The position numbers were made by a program, and so were the translations under genes. Shown in pieces: positions 12,842-24,459 of a stretch of DNA of 64,000 nucleotides. The notes below the pieces were generated by a model. That model saw nothing but the letters and a program-made list of their open reading frames with translations. It was not told where the DNA came from and did no database searches. Source of the DNA: Ligula intestinalis (Eukaryota > Platyhelminthes > Cestoda > Diphyllobothriidea > Diphyllobothriidae); contig JAYGXS010000010.1 in assembly GCA_036362985.1 (NCBI GenBank), positions 13,104,720 to 13,168,719 of the forward strand. Reading direction: 5' to 3'. How positions within the stretch are numbered: position 1 is the stretch's first letter; the number at the start of each line of letters is the position of its first letter.

Positions 12842-12921
12842 ACCTTCGTGGTCTAATGGTAACGACCGATGCCCGCAAGCCACAGGTTTTGGGTTCAAAT
12901 CCCACTTGCGGCAGACTTTTT
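12842..12921 (+). tRNA. tRNA-like sequence with T5 terminator (probable tRNA pseudogene or SINE head)
   Basis: An A-box (TGGTCTAATGG) and a B-box (GGTTCAAATCC) lie at tRNA spacing, and TTTTT (12,917-12,921) follows directly, as expected of a Pol III unit. Four of five T-stem pairs form, but the acceptor stem pairs poorly and the anticodon stem is not convincing, so no isotype is assigned. It sits 45 bases upstream of, and antisense to, the ORF1 start of the dead LINE. Either the LINE inserted next to a tRNA-derived sequence, or the sequence belongs to the element's 5' region. Confidence 0.45.
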
Positions 12922-13877
12922 ACACGTTGCGCTGTACGTTTAGTTTTGCTTCCCATCATAGATCGAAGTAAAGTTAAACGATATTAAAGCTCTATGCAAT
13001 ATGCATAAAGCTATTAACTGTATGGAAAGGATATTGGAACGACTCAGCCGTTTTTAGATAGCTGGAATCCCTGAGAATTGTTGACGGAAGGCGGTCACAG
13101 AGATGTTGCTCGTTTTGACTAGTGCTTGCCGTGGCTTCTGAGGCTGGGGATGTTGTGCTAACGAATCCAATAGCTATAAACGAGTGTCCGCCAGAGTGCT
13201 AGCTGTTCCAAAATCCCGAGATCCCGAAAATAGTATTTCCCACGGAGAACGAGAAATTTGAACCGCAATTTTAAGCACATGCTTGCCACAGTCAGGGAGG
13301 GGGACAACTGCGAAGTTTACGGTGTCAAAATGGATGTTTTTCAGTCAACGACCTTCTTACCTACCTGTAATTAACGCCAATTTCTTGCGGTTATCTCTGG
13401 GGATAGGCTCGATCCACAATCCGAAACGTCAGGTAAATAAACTTCCTCTTCCAGCGATCGCGTCTTCTGCTTTATGACTCCTCACCACTCTTTACCTTTC
13501 ATTTGGCGTTAGCAGAAAGTGAAGCATTCTTTTAGCTAATAATATCGGAAAATTGATAGCTTTTTCGTCGATTATTGCCTCTGTTAAGTGCCTGATCTTT
13601 AGCCTTTTCAACAATTAAGGGCTCGCCTCGGCAGATAACGACCTGCAATCGTAGTAATACTAGTATGTTTAGGGCGTTTTCATGCCCGAAGCTAGTTTAC
13701 GTGGACTATCCTGCCATGTTTAGGACCCAGGGAAAACGGTCTACCCGATGTTTATGCTATTGCTGATTTTTAGTTTTCTCTAGTGGACACGAAGAGACCC
13801 ATAGGAAATCTCCTGTGACCTCGCAATTGGGGCTGCTTGCATTCAATGTGATATGTCCGCCTCTTTGACTTCGAAAG
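12922..13877. other. no gene seen
   Basis: Only a 64-codon plus-strand frame (13,283-13,477) without recognisable features. I see no repeat structure. Confidence 0.4.
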
Positions 13878-13879
13878 TA

Positions 13880-14871
13880 CAGTAGATTCCCTATCACATG
13901 AAACGTCACCCGGAATTCTGAAATGGGTTTTTGATTAGAAGATATTAATTGCGGACAGTTGTAATAGAAACGGCCGTATAGCCTTATCTCAAAATATTTT
14001 GGACACTTCATGATGCCGGATATTTAAGTAACTTCTTCCTGGACACCAATAAAATTTATGTACTATAAAAAGTAACTACTTAAGTAGCATGCCTTTTTCT
14101 CATTGATTTGACTGCCTTTATAGATTGAAATATATTTTTGGAAAAAATGCACGAAAAAATTATTTCTTGCACTCGTTTGGTAGAAAAATACGCCAACTTT
14201 AACTTATAAAGTAAAAGAAAGGGTATCTTTCTGTTTTAAAAAAATTTCTAAATTGCCGAATAATTTTGAAACCTACTGACGGCTACACTGGAATTCAAGG
14301 TTTACAAACTGCTCACTGTGTACATCCTGTTTAAGGAAAAGTACGTTTTCGCCTAAAGTTTCAGAGAGTTCGCCCAAAGTTCTCATTAAAATGTTGCAAA
14401 AGATATGGAGCATGCTTTATACAGTGAAGGCAGCATTAACCAATTGATGGATACGATGTTCTATGAATAAACACCTTAAAATTGTAAAAGGCTCATTATT
14501 AGAAACTTTCTTAAAACCGAGAGATGCCCTTTCTTTAAGTAAAAGATTTAAAGCAGGCGTAATTTTCTACCAAACGAGTACAAGAAATAATTGTTTCGTG
14601 CATTTTTTCCAAAAATATAGTTGAATCTATAAAGGCAGTCAAAATCAATGAGAAAAAGGCATCCTACTTAAGTGGTTACTTTTTATAGTACAGACTTTTA
14701 CCTAGTGGTCAAAAAGAAACTCGTTAAAAAGCCGGCATCCTGAAGTGCCCAAAATATGTTGAGATTAGGCTATATAATAATCTTTGTTACAATCATTCGC
14801 AATTAATGTGTTCCAATCAAAAACTAATTTCAGAATTCTGGTTGACGTTTCATGAGATAGGGAATCTACTG
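13880..14871. mobile_element. non-autonomous Tc1/mariner-like palindromic element flanked by TA
   Basis: The element begins CAGTAGATTCCCTATC and ends GATAGGGAATCTACTG (14,856-14,871), with TA on each side (13,878-13,879 and 14,872-14,873), the expected target duplication. The terminal inverted repeats run roughly 320 bases. The left arm (about 13,880-14,200) and right arm (about 14,560-14,871) match well, including CTACTTAAGTAG-like and TGCACGAAA-like blocks. The roughly 350-base centre has no coding frame. Its subterminal sequence resembles the ends of the 19.1-22.9 kb Tc1-like transposon, so it is probably a related deletion derivative mobilised in trans. Confidence 0.8.
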
Positions 14872-14873
14872 TA

Positions 14874-17800
14874 TGTAGCTCCGGTCAGGAACACAGTTCC
14901 ACAACAACTGTCTCCTTATCCTTTGTTTTTAATGACCCGGCTACGTGCTGGGTTGACATGAGGACGAAATAGTTGAAGCTGCTAGCTCACTCAAATCTGC
15001 CAACGGGTTCGATGCGGCAAACGGAAACCTGGGTGTTTATTGGAAGCCAAACTCGAATCCACCTCTTGTTCATTGTCTTCGCCATACGTGGTTCACATGT
15101 CAGTCTGCCCATTAGGAGGCCAGTGACTAACGATAAGCAAGGCATTTATTCACAATGTGCTTCACCTACAGCACACATAATATTATTTGTAGTTTTCCCG
15201 TTGGGCATGACAAACGCCTCCACATCTAATGGAGTTGGCTTGGAGACTGCCAGAGTAGAGGAGACTGAAGAATTTAATCCGAATAAACATTACTTCCCAG
15301 TCTTCGTGTGCAAACGATAATTTTGTACTGGTACCGTGTACGTCTTGCAAGCATGTTTACTTATTTTGTATAAGCAGTGTTAATTTATAAGGAAACGGCA
15401 ATCGATTCAATACGAGGACTCTCAGATTATAACTTGCACACCAAGTGCTCACCGGATACACGTTCTGTAGTGACTGTTTACTTAAAACCGATATGAATAT
15501 CATCTTCGCAAGTTTGCGTCCACAGCCTTAACTTGAAAACACGTTGAGATCTTGATGACCTTCATGGCTTTCAGTTAAACACCAAATGCCCAAATCTACC
15601 CAACTCCTAGCACGATCCCAAAGTCTGTTTGTTTACTGAATATTAAATAACAGGGGAAGTTACTCTTTGACTAAACTGATCTTGTCTGCAAATCTTTTTT
15701 CCATGATCTAGCGTTATAACATATTCAGCTTCATAAACTCGCAATGAATACTTGTCCCTGTATCATCCTTTCTTTCTGGTCAGTTAACGTACTCCTCCTT
15801 GGATCCTGTCTTCTTAAGGTTATGCGAAGATGCTGAGCAATTATTCACACAGGTATTTTCCGATTTGTTTTTCGGGCAGAATTTAATCAGAGCGTCATTT
15901 CACCTATTTTTTCTAAAAGCCACCAGCATACAGGTGCATCTTTGGATGTAGAAAATGGGAAATAAATCCTAGCTTCAATTGGCAGTTTCACATAGAGTAT
16001 GGCCTGCGGTGATGCTAACGCGTCTCGCGAATGCTTTGAATGGGTAAGGTACAGTATTTCAAAACATAAAGGGCCCCCAGCCTTTCCGATCTTCAGGCAT
16101 GATCCTCATCAGAATGAGGAGTTGGACGGCAGGTAAGAGGAGATCGTATTCTACACAGAAAGAATAGAGAACTGGTTTGAGAAATTGGGCAGTCTTCGTG
16201 TGCCACCGCTGATTTTGTGCCTTTTTCATGTTAGTCTAATAACCACGTTTACTTACCAGGTATAAGTAGTAATACTTTATCAATAAACAGAAAAAACATA
16301 TTTGGTGGGAGGATGAGGCCACATGTCCGGCGCTCGAGAGCTGTGCCCCCAATGCCAGCGAAGCATGCAGTAGCTTTTACTTTTACCAAGTAATTACTTT
16401 CTAATTTGGAGCAAATCAATATGTTCAAGGGTCTACAGGGGCAGACCGAAATTTGATTTAAATATTTACGCCGAAGTCTATTAGCCACTGCGGAATAACA
16501 GCATAGTATTCCTAAACTACTAACCGGCAGCCAGTAATATAAATAATGTAAATATTTATCATACTGGCAGCACAGGTATTAGCGAAAAACCAAGGCTCGC
16601 ATGCTTCATCGATATTCTCCCGCTGCATGATACAGTTGCCGGGGTCCAGCTCCTCAGTGAGCCCCCAACAGTCCCTATGACGCTCTGGTAAATACTGCAG
16701 TTTTTAAATTGCAGCTTTTTTATTTCCCCGAACTTAATTGATAACCTAGAGTAGATCAATATATTTAAGGGTTCATGCTTACATACTTATTCACAGTCAG
16801 TGAAATAATCGCATTTTTACAGAGCGTAGTTGTTGCAGGCAACTGGAGAGAAGCGCATTAAAATGCTGGCTTCCTCGCATGTCTAAAATAGTTCAGGATT
16901 ATGCTCTACGATAGTAAATAGTACACTTAGCAGAATTTAAAAACGTCGATTAATATATCACAAATGGTTTTCCCCTTCGCTAAGGTAGGACATAAGTTTG
17001 AGCGTTTGGGTATCACATGGTAATCCAAATCAACTAACTTGATCTGCAATTTAATGCGACAACATTCAATTTGAACTATTGATTTGACTAAATTATAAAA
17101 ATTGGAACACCCAAACTTACTCCCATGACGTTGTTTGGACGGCGTTAAAGGAATATTGGACAACTGTTAATCTTGCTGGGGCACTGGCTATCCGGAGTCA
17201 GTTCGCCCTGGAATGCGACTGAATCCAAAAGACGGGGTTGTCATGACCCCGTTCATTCGTGATCTGCAGCTCATTACTGGTATTTGTAAGTAAGACTAAT
17301 TGTGAGGTTGCCCGACCGTTGTCCCACAACCAGCACGGGAGAGGAAAAGAAGGCAATCACCCACGCGGACGGCTGTATTAACAACTGCAAGCCATTCTCA
17401 CATAAAGGTTGCCTACGTTTATTCATCCACTTGCTGAGGAAGTTTCGGCGACATGGATCAATCAGATTTGAGAAGAGGTTGATAGCCGCAATACACGCTC
17501 TCATTGCAGCAGCGTGGCAGCTAACATAGGCGCCTTTCTGTGCAGCGAATTATCGTGGGAATAGAGGCATTTTCAACACTTGCAATTGTAGTGGTTCAAA
17601 TAAGGATGCCACACGAAAGCAGTTCAATATACAAACACTCTGATACTTTCAACATATTTCAGTTCAGTCCAATAATCAAACGATTTGACAAAATTATTAA
17701 TGAAGGGGGAAAACCAGTATGACATAAAGAATTCTAATTAACACACTTTACTGAGACTTTGTGCATGGCCTGAATGGCACATGAGAGAGAGAGCAGACAT

Positions 17801-17883
17801 ATCTTTTTTACTTATCTGAAAGGGCGAAAATGTACTGCAGGACAAACCTTCAAACAGTTTCTCAGCGTCCTGCTTTACCTAGG
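14874..17883. other. no gene; faint internal duplications
   Basis: CAGTCTTCGTGTGC followed by a similar GATTTTGT-type block occurs near 15,299 and again near 16,192. Two GATCAATATATTTAAGGG-like ends (near 16,417 and 16,753) suggest an old tandem duplication of about 300 bases. The open frames at 14,973-15,320 (115 codons) and elsewhere have no recognisable domain. Confidence 0.4.
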
Positions 17884-18990
17884 CTATTTACTCGCCTTTG
17901 TTAACCTGACGTCGCTGGCCTTCCTTTGTGTGGATGTAATTGCCACGAAGATGAGCGATCGCATTGCAGGGATGTGGAAAATGAGGATCAGTGGCACCAG
18001 ATCGGTAAAAAGGACTGACAGGAATTCACTGAATTTTCGGGCTGGACTATGCATCACGTAGGTGAGCGTACCGGCCACACTCAGCATCTGGTAGATCACG
18101 TCATAAGTGACGGTTACAATGTAGGCGGCAGTCAGAGGCACGACGCAAAATGAGGCTGACCAGACGTGACGCGCAGAGGCCGCCCCAGGCTCCGCGGCGC
18201 CATGCTTGTCACCTTCGTGCGGGCTGGCATGAGTGGATGAGTGAACCGCGCTCGCTTCTGAACTGCTGCAGGGTGGAGATGATCCGGATGGGTCCGGAAC
18301 GGCGAGCTGTTCCGGTTCATCCTCTATCAGTGCATCCCTTCTCCCTGTACTCCGCAAGCGAAACAGTAGCGCAATGGAGATAAAGAGGAGTACGGCCGGA
18401 CAGATTATACCAAGCAGTACCACCCAAAGGAAGACACGAGCATAAACCACGGTGAGGATAGAAAGCTTCTGCGTTGGTGGCGCACAGGCGCAATCTTTCG
18501 TGTGCGGTTGCGCTAGCAATAGCAGAGGCGCCGTAGCAAGAAGACTAAAAATAAACACCACCAGCATATAGCCCACGAGACGATATCTCTCCGTAATGAG
18601 GGGGTGACGCTTCAGCTACAGAACCTAAAAGGCCCTGTTAAAGGTGAAGAAGAGACTGTAGTAGACGAGAGCCTTACTGAACCAGTAGGGGAGACCGGTG
18701 ATCCAGAGGACACACACCAGGGCGTCAAAAAAGACGCTGCCGGTATCTGTACTGAGGGGAGAGACGTCATAGACGAAACTAATCAGGGTGGAAACGAGAC
18801 AGCTGAGCGAAAGCACGCACAGAAGCGCTAGATCTTCTGGCTTCTTTGCGCGAAGCAGGAAGAGTAATACGGTGATTGTGAGATTGGCAGGGAGTCCGAA
18901 GGCCTCCAGCATGAACATGCAAATATCGAGGCTGCCGGGCCAGAAAAAGTATTCCCTGAAACCCCAGAAGGCTGAACTTGAAGCCTGAGT
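17884..18990 (-). pseudogene. rhodopsin-like orphan receptor, copy A (pseudogene)
   Basis: This reads right to left as a receptor collinear with intact copy B at 44.4-45.5 kb. It has AFWGF.. and SLDIC in the N-terminal region, TM1 with LPANLTITVLLFLLR, TM2 with ALLCVLSLSCLVS, and TM3 ending SLFFTFNRAF. Then come HPLITERYR, TM4 (GYMLVVFIFSLLATAP), an extracellular CACA pair, TM5, a Ser/His-rich third loop, TM6 (WSASFCVVPLTAAYIVTVTYD) and TM7 with LVPLILIFHIPAMRSLIF. The reading frame is continuous except for two TAG codons at 18,625-18,627 and 18,616-18,618, where copy B has Glu and Gln codons. No ATG precedes the conserved N-terminal block, so the start is also lost. Two substitutions to TAG within ten bases suggest relaxed selection. 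A sequencing artefact or recoding is unlikely but untested. The Tc1-like element starts about 100 bases upstream. Confidence 0.8.
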
Positions 18991-19020
18991 TGACTGATGA
19001 CTTAAAAGGCTGGTGTTGTT

Positions 19021-19078
19021 TCAGTAGGTGCCAATAGAAGGCTGTGATTAGTCCGAGCAATATTTTAACCAATCAGGA
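19021..19078 (-). promoter_or_regulatory. conserved upstream block of receptor copy A
   Basis: On the plus strand TATTTTAACCAATCAGGA (19,061-19,078) closely matches TATTATAACCAATCAGGA at 45,602-45,619 upstream of intact copy B. A second shared piece with CCAAT and a GAAGGCTG-like block lies between it and the gene. On the gene strand this reads as CCTGATTGG followed by an A/T-rich TATA-like run. The conservation in sequence and position between paralogs points to a core promoter. The Tc1-like element begins 13 bases further upstream. Confidence 0.5.
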
Positions 19079-19878
19079 TTGGTGGCCGACACAGTACGGC
19101 TCCAAATTCATGCAACATGCCGACATATGCGAAAGGTTAAAACACACTCGCTAATCAGCATTGAGTAAGGTTGTAGTACTAATTACCATGTAGCCTATTC
19201 TCAAGTACTTTCAGTCATGATCGGATGCCGGCTTTTAATGAGCTTTATTTTGAACTCTAAGGAAAAGTATGTACTGTCAAAAATGGCTACTTAAGTAGTA
19301 TGCATTTTTATCACTCATTTTGATTGTCTTCATAAATAAGAATATACACGATGGCGAGTCCTTTATGCAAGTTTCATGACGAAATTTAACTTGGCATTTT
19401 AGCATATAATTGGCCAGGATTTTTGATCAACAAAGTAGATTTAATAAGAAGAAAGGCTTTAGTTCGGAAAACTGCCCTCTCATATAAGGTTATGGGGCTA
19501 AATGCAAACTTATTTTTGCTAAATCGTGAGTAAGTTTAGATCGAAGAAATTTCCAATGCTTTTAAATAAGGCCGAATCAAACTTTTTATCAAGATGCATT
19601 TTCTATGGGAGGACTCCAAAATATGTAAGAAAAGCATAAAACATGTCCCTTATAGAACGGAAAAAATTAGTGCGACGTTGCTTAGATGGAATTGATGCCA
19701 AATCTAAGAAATCGCATTTACTTTCAGAAACAAGGAACAATTTCACTCATCAAGTAATATTTGCTAATGTGTGAAGTTTTAGACCAAAAAATGCAATTGT
19801 AAATTAAAAGGACAAAATTTGTTTAACCGTACCGATATATATGACCGTCAACCTGATATATAAGCGGGAATATGCGAT

Positions 19879-20175
19879 ATGCCTTCTGGTCAGATGTCAA
19901 AGCCTTTCCGTTCTGACGTCGACTTCGTGCGCATACAAAAAATAGCAGCTGAAAGGCTGCCACATAAGTCGTAAGCTAATATGCTTGATATTAGTAAGGC
20001 CCTGATATCGAGAATTATTAACTATAGGACAGTACCGAAATGTAATATTCATGGGTAAAACGGTCGAAAACGAGGCGGGATGACAATTTTATTCGTCGAA
20101 TAGTAAAAAGGTACCATTATTTCTCCATAAGGACTATTCAAAGGGAATATTTTTCAATGTTTTCTCGGTACATAA
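19879..20175 (+). pseudogene. Tc1-like transposase, N-terminal DNA-binding part
   Basis: An ATG at 19,879 opens a frame with KPFRSDVDFVRIQK, then a helix-turn-helix-like ANMLDISKALISRII. After a frame change comes KRSKTRRDDNFIRRIVKR, the basic linker and second helical region typical of Tc1/mariner transposases. TAA stops interrupt it after PHKS and after NIHG. The remaining catalytic part lies beyond the RTE-like insertion. The protein would bind the terminal repeats; this copy cannot be functional. Confidence 0.65.
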
Positions 20176-20299
20176 TTATAAAATGAAAGCAAGAATGTGG
20201 CTTTCGCCAGCAGATAGTAACCATGAAGCTATATTTATAGAGAAAACTTATTAAGAAACCTTTCCTCTTTGCTCAGGAATATATTAGTCTTACTTGTAC

Positions 20300-22060
20300 T
20301 TGTTATGGCTGCGATCATGACTGATCTAGCCGGACTCAATTATGTCCCGTATGGTGCTTCTCCAGGCGCAACGATCCGTGGCCGCAGACCTGGTCAGTTT
20401 GACCTGTTCGCTTCGCCAGCGCTGGAGACCGAATACCGAAGGTTCAGAACCACTTCCGAGTCCTGACGGACTGAGTTGAGCCAGGTTTTGATTTGAACCC
20501 CTCTTCGAAGTTTCCAATTAGGCAACGGTTTCATGTCGAGGGCAGTAGCACTGAGCTCTTGAGGTTGACGACGAAGAGCGTGTCCAAAACACCTCAGCCC
20601 TTTTTCCTGAATGGCTTGAGATATCATTGTGATTTTTTCAAAGCAAGTGCGGACTGTCTCATTTGAAACTAAGTCGGTGGACTTCACTCGAAGGATGCTC
20701 CCCAGACAGCAGTGGTCAAAGACTTCCAATTTCTGTTCATCCTCTACGCACATAGCCCAACATTCGCATCCGTATAGGAGAACGGACCGCACAGATGCAT
20801 GGTAAACGCGGGTCTTAGTTGAGATAGAAATATCGCGTAGGGTCTATAAGCACTTCCGAAGGCTGGAGAACACTCATCGTGCTGCGTCAATTCGGGAGAC
20901 AAAATCATCCTTACTTTATCCATTGCGCAGCAACTTCGCTCCCAAGTATTTAATAGCCACTAATCTCGAGAGGTGTCTTTGCTTGAGCAGGGATTCAGCA
21001 TGAAAATACTTTGGTCTTCCCAGCGTTTATGGACAAACCAACCAACTTCGCGACCTCATTCACCCGTGACACCATACAATGGAGATTGCCAAAGCTTGAT
21101 GCTAGTAAAGCGATATCATTGGCGTAGTCGAGGTCAGTCAACCGGCGTCCGGGTGCAAGTTCAATACCGTCACTTTCTTGAATAGCCTTTCCGAGAACCC
21201 AGTCAATGACGTAGTTAAAGAGGATGGGCGACAGGAACAGCCTTGTCAAACGCCTGGTCGAATAACGAAGGGTTCTGAGAGATTGTTGTGGACTAAAACC
21301 TGCGCAGTGGTGGAGCAGTAGTATGCCTTGATCATGGTGATTAGTTTTGGTGCTACTTCATCAAACGCCATTATCCGCCATAGGGAGTCATGGTGGATGG
21401 AGTCGAACGCAGCGGCAAAGTCAATAAAGCAGATGGCCGTTGGTTGTTGGTAGCTATAGCGGAATTCAAGGATCTGTCTCAGTGTGAATATCTGATCCAC
21501 ACATCCACGCCCAGCACGAAATCCGGTTTGGTTGGGTCGCATCCTGGAGTCGCGCACAGACTGCAACCGCCTCAAGAGAACAATAGCTAAAATATTTGCA
21601 GCAATGTCAATGAGGCTTATGCCGTGGTATTTCTCACATTTGGTCTTGTCTCCCTTCTTGTGGACAGGCACAAGAATTTCTGAGCTACAATCATCAGGAA
21701 CGGTCTCATCTCTCTCTATTAGTTGTAGGCTTTCATATTGGAAAAGCATTTGCTTTTGCAATGGAGTCCTTTTCTTAAACAAGTTGCCGAAGTCGGCACA
21801 GGCGATGATATGTGGAAAGTTCTTTCTCAGAAAATAAACAGCATCAAGAACTGGCGTCGCCTTGTAGTCTGAATGGCCATAAAATTTGGAGAGCGAACGA
21901 GTTGGCGGTCGACAAAAAGTTCCACAAACAGCCATATCTCTATGGGCATAGTCAATGATGGCCTCGGTTACAACAGCATTCAAAGATGTCGGATGGACAC
22001 CATCATGTTGCAACATAGCACCCCTACTCACCGAACAAAAGAGGTATTATAATCAGTAAC
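20300..22060 (-). mobile_element. RTE-like non-LTR retrotransposon fragment (minus strand)
   Basis: The fragment reads right to left. A reverse transcriptase with VPVHKKGDKTKCEKYHGISL, QTGFRAGRGCVDQIFTLRQI and CFIDFAAAFDSIHHDSLW lies at 22,031-21,246. A shifted frame follows with SPILFNYVIDWVL and DLDYANDIALLAS (21,249-20,995). A C-terminal block with LLYGCECWAM, VFDHCCLGSILRVK and GHALRRQPQEL lies at 20,792-20,394. The YADD catalytic pair reads YAND, and frameshifts separate the blocks. No endonuclease domain remains, consistent with 5' truncation. The motif style is closest to flatworm RTE elements; the clade call is moderate. It lies inside the Tc1-like transposase gene and is therefore younger than that insertion. 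Confidence 0.78.
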
Positions 22061-22104
22061 CTTAAGACTAAAATCAAATATTTTTAGGAGATAGCCTGCA
22101 TTTC

Positions 22105-22260
22105 TGCCTGCGGCCAGCGGGCCACTTTCATTCCTTCGAAATCTCCGGACCTTAATCCCATTAAAAATCTATTTGCATTACTCAAGCGAAACTGGGAGAA
22201 GTCAGGGAAACCTACGTCAATGAAGCAGAAGTCGGCATTTGTGCTTAATAATTGTAAAGC
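22105..22260 (+). pseudogene. Tc1-like transposase, C-terminal part
   Basis: The plus-strand frame encodes TFIPSKSPDLNPIKNLFALL followed by KRNW. It contains the SPDLNPIENLW-type signature just before the last catalytic Glu (here Lys: PIKN for PIEN) of Tc1/mariner DDE enzymes. A TAA follows after NNCKA. The substitution of the conserved Glu and the separation from the N-terminal half show this transposase is dead. Confidence 0.7.
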
Positions 22261-22892
22261 TTAAACCACCATTGAAAACTTAGTCTTCTCTGTACTCTTC
22301 CGACTAACTGCTGTTTTGAATATTAAAGAACAATCTACGAGATATAAGTATGTTTCATCTTTATTACTTTTCCTTATTTTGTACTTTTATCTTCTTCTCC
22401 TACACTGGTGTCATTTATATCAGGACTTAAATAATTTATCTGTTGCACGCACCTTTTTTCGATTTGACAGTTTTCAATAAAACAAATTAGTTCTGACATG
22501 GCAAATGATACTTTATCAATCCAAATATGCTTTCCTTTTAAGATGTATTGTTTCTTTAACGTAATATCAAACATGAGCCCATGGAGCAAACGCTCTGCGA
22601 GCTACAAGGGTTTTCATACAACGTTGACGGTGTTGCATGCAGCACTCGCCATACTGCATTTAATGGAAAATATGCACGAAACAATTCTTTGTTGTATTCG
22701 TTTGGTTGCAAATTACGCCAGAAAGAAGCTAGTTAAAAAGCCGGCGACTGAAATTAATTGAGAATAGGCTTCAAGTTAATTAATATTGCAACCTTAATCA
22801 ATGCCGATTAGTGAGTCAGCATCAATCTTTTGCAAATATCGGCATGTTGCACGAAATCTGAGCCGTACTGTAATATGGAAACATTCAGCGGC

Positions 22893-22975
22893 ACGGTGGG
22901 GTTCGAATCCATGCTAGCAAGTGGAGGGCTCTAGCGCGGACAACGCTCTGAGCAACTGAGCTATGAGTTCCCGCC
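22893..22975 (-). tRNA. tRNA-like sequence (tRNA-derived SINE or pseudogene)
   Basis: On the minus strand a near-perfect A-box (TAGCTCAGTTGCTCAGAGCG) is followed about 50 bases on by a B-box-like GGATTCGAACC. The T-stem pairs only partly. CGGCGGG and CCGTGCCG at the two ends could form an acceptor-like stem, but the register is not that of a normal tRNA. No CCA or clear T-run follows. It starts about 20 bases beyond the right end of the Tc1-like element. A tRNA-derived SINE head is the more likely reading. Confidence 0.5.
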
Positions 22976-23324
22976 GGGAGCCCTGAGTATAAACATACTG
23001 GACTTGCTTTACCCACCCAGCCTACTGCAACAAATGAAGCCCACAAAGTGCGATAGAGTAAGCTGACTACTCAAGCAGTGGATATAGAATCCATCAAATG
23101 ACTATTCGGACTCGCAGCGGAGTTAGCTAGAACGCTGACTGCACTAATGCCTTTCACTCCTACGTTTCTGACACTTGTAGCAGTTTCGAATGCGTTCTGA
23201 TAAGTTTTAAATCAACGCTGTTTCCTTAGCTTACTAGATCAGAATCTTTTGATTGCAAACTTAGCAGTAGACTGGGTGGGTTAATTGAATGAAGTTTGAT
23301 TTAACTTACGGCTTCCGGTGGGGA

Positions 23325-23410
23325 CCTCCTGGCCCCATTGGCTAGAGCGTTGGCCGTGTACTAACGCCTCCCCCTTGTTGGCTAGGGTTAACATGCCACC
23401 GAGGCCGCCG
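23325..23410 (+). repeat. possible second tRNA-derived SINE piece
   Basis: CCTGGCCCCATTGGCTAGAG followed by CGTTGGCC resembles an A-box region. A GGGTTAACATGCC block about 50 bases later is a decayed B-box. The resemblance to the tRNA-like sequence at 22.9 kb is partial. The call is weak. Confidence 0.3.
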
Positions 23411-23517
23411 AGTTTTTTTAGAATTTGGCCAAGTGAATTACATAGGTCACAAAGATAGTAATGACGTGATATTCGTATTCTGCGTGTGATGTTATCATTG
23501 GAAAGGGCACATTATCT

Positions 23518-23534
23518 TCTATATATATATATAT
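23518..23534. repeat. short AT dinucleotide run
   Basis: An alternating TA/AT microsatellite of about 8 units lies just left of the hammerhead-like hairpin. Confidence 0.8.
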
Positions 23535-23581
23535 TGCTAATAGAAGTGAAAGTCCGAGTCCCCGGGCATAAATGAGAAGAA

Positions 23582-23689
23582 GAGGCGATCACGGGAACCA
23601 TAGTTTTACAACCCCTTCTCTGATGACGGCAGCCTGTACGCTATTGAAACGTCAAGAAAGTAAAACTATGGTTCCCATGATTGCCTCTC
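23582..23689 (+). ncRNA. hammerhead-ribozyme-like core inside a long hairpin
   Basis: Arms 23,582-23,609 and 23,660-23,687 pair over about 28 bases with two G-to-A differences that leave G-U pairs in RNA. The loop holds CTGATGA (23,620-23,626), a stem-loop GGCAGC-CTGTAC-GCTATT (helix II partly decayed) and GAAACGTC (23,646-23,653). This is the order of a type I hammerhead: helix I strand, CUGANGA, helix II, GAAA, cleavage triplet GUC, helix I strand. Helix III is reduced to the self-complementary ACGU, as in hammerheads that act as dimers and are known from Penelope-like elements and retrozymes. Activity is inferred, not shown; helix II has mismatches. Confidence 0.6.
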
Positions 23690-23699
23690 GATAATTTCA

Positions 23700-24459
23700 C
23701 AGGAAAAACCACGAACTCACTTGATATCTATTAATCGAAGTTAGCTTGATTTGATCTCACGAACTTGCCTTATGCAGGCACACAAACCTCATGTAAGCAA
23801 TTTAATTCACCTGTTGTTTTAATAATTCACACATCGGTTAATCTCGGACTGACGGCTTATAAACGGAATACTGGCTGCGAATCTGACATTTTCAGGGGCT
23901 CTTGACAGTTGGTAAGGTAAAATTTAGTCATAGGCACCGCTACTACAGCAAAATGGCTTTAGAACATGCTTTATTCCTTATACCCAGCACGCAAACGAAG
24001 ATAACTGGTCGAGATTTCGTCGACACCCGTTGAAAGCTGAACAGAGTTCAGCGATTTTACCAAATTATATACTATAGGGAGGAATAAATAGATGGACATG
24101 TCTCCCGATTGCAAAACACTTTAGGACTTAAATGGCAGTGCGTACTCTATGCAATTTAATTGAGCTTGGTAGACATCTGATAGATTTCGGGTTGTTTGCT
24201 TTGGAACTCCAGTTATAACAGTCAGCTTAATTTGTTGGATTCGGTGGATTCAAAAAAGTTTAATTATGCTGGACGGACAACTTGACCCAAGTGTGATAAA
24301 ACTAACCACTTCCGTTGGGGTATTCGAAGTCCTGCTGGTTGGCAGGTTGGCTGTTTTTAAGTTGTGCCCCGGCTCTCTCAACCAAAGTTACTCTGAGACT
24401 GCCTATAGTTTGTCAGAAAGAGCAGAGGACAATCGAAATCAGCCGAGAGCGTCTGTAAT
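23700..24459. other. no gene seen
   Basis: Short frames only. The plus-strand frame beginning at 24,266 runs into the following repeat and is unlikely to be a gene. I see nothing else. Confidence 0.4.

Larger units (their letters stand above)
19092..22870 (+). mobile_element. Tc1-like DNA transposon with long terminal inverted repeats, interrupted by an RTE-like element
   Basis: The left end CAGTACGGCTC (19,092) mirrors GAGCCGTACTG (ending 22,870). TA follows on the right (22,871-22,872), while CA stands on the left, a one-base decay of the expected TA. The matching ends cover about 150 bases, including a GCCGGCTTTTAA-like block, and more weakly about 270. Inside, a Tc1-type transposase is split into an N-terminal part (about 19,879-20,175) and a C-terminal part (about 22,105-22,260), both plus strand. 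A minus-strand RTE-like fragment lies between them. The transposase also has its own stops. The total of 3.8 kb minus the insert of about 1.8 kb leaves about 2 kb, normal for a Tc1 element with long repeats. Confidence 0.78.

Noticed and set aside
17774..18061. 95-codon plus-strand frame
   Set aside because: Antisense to receptor pseudogene A.
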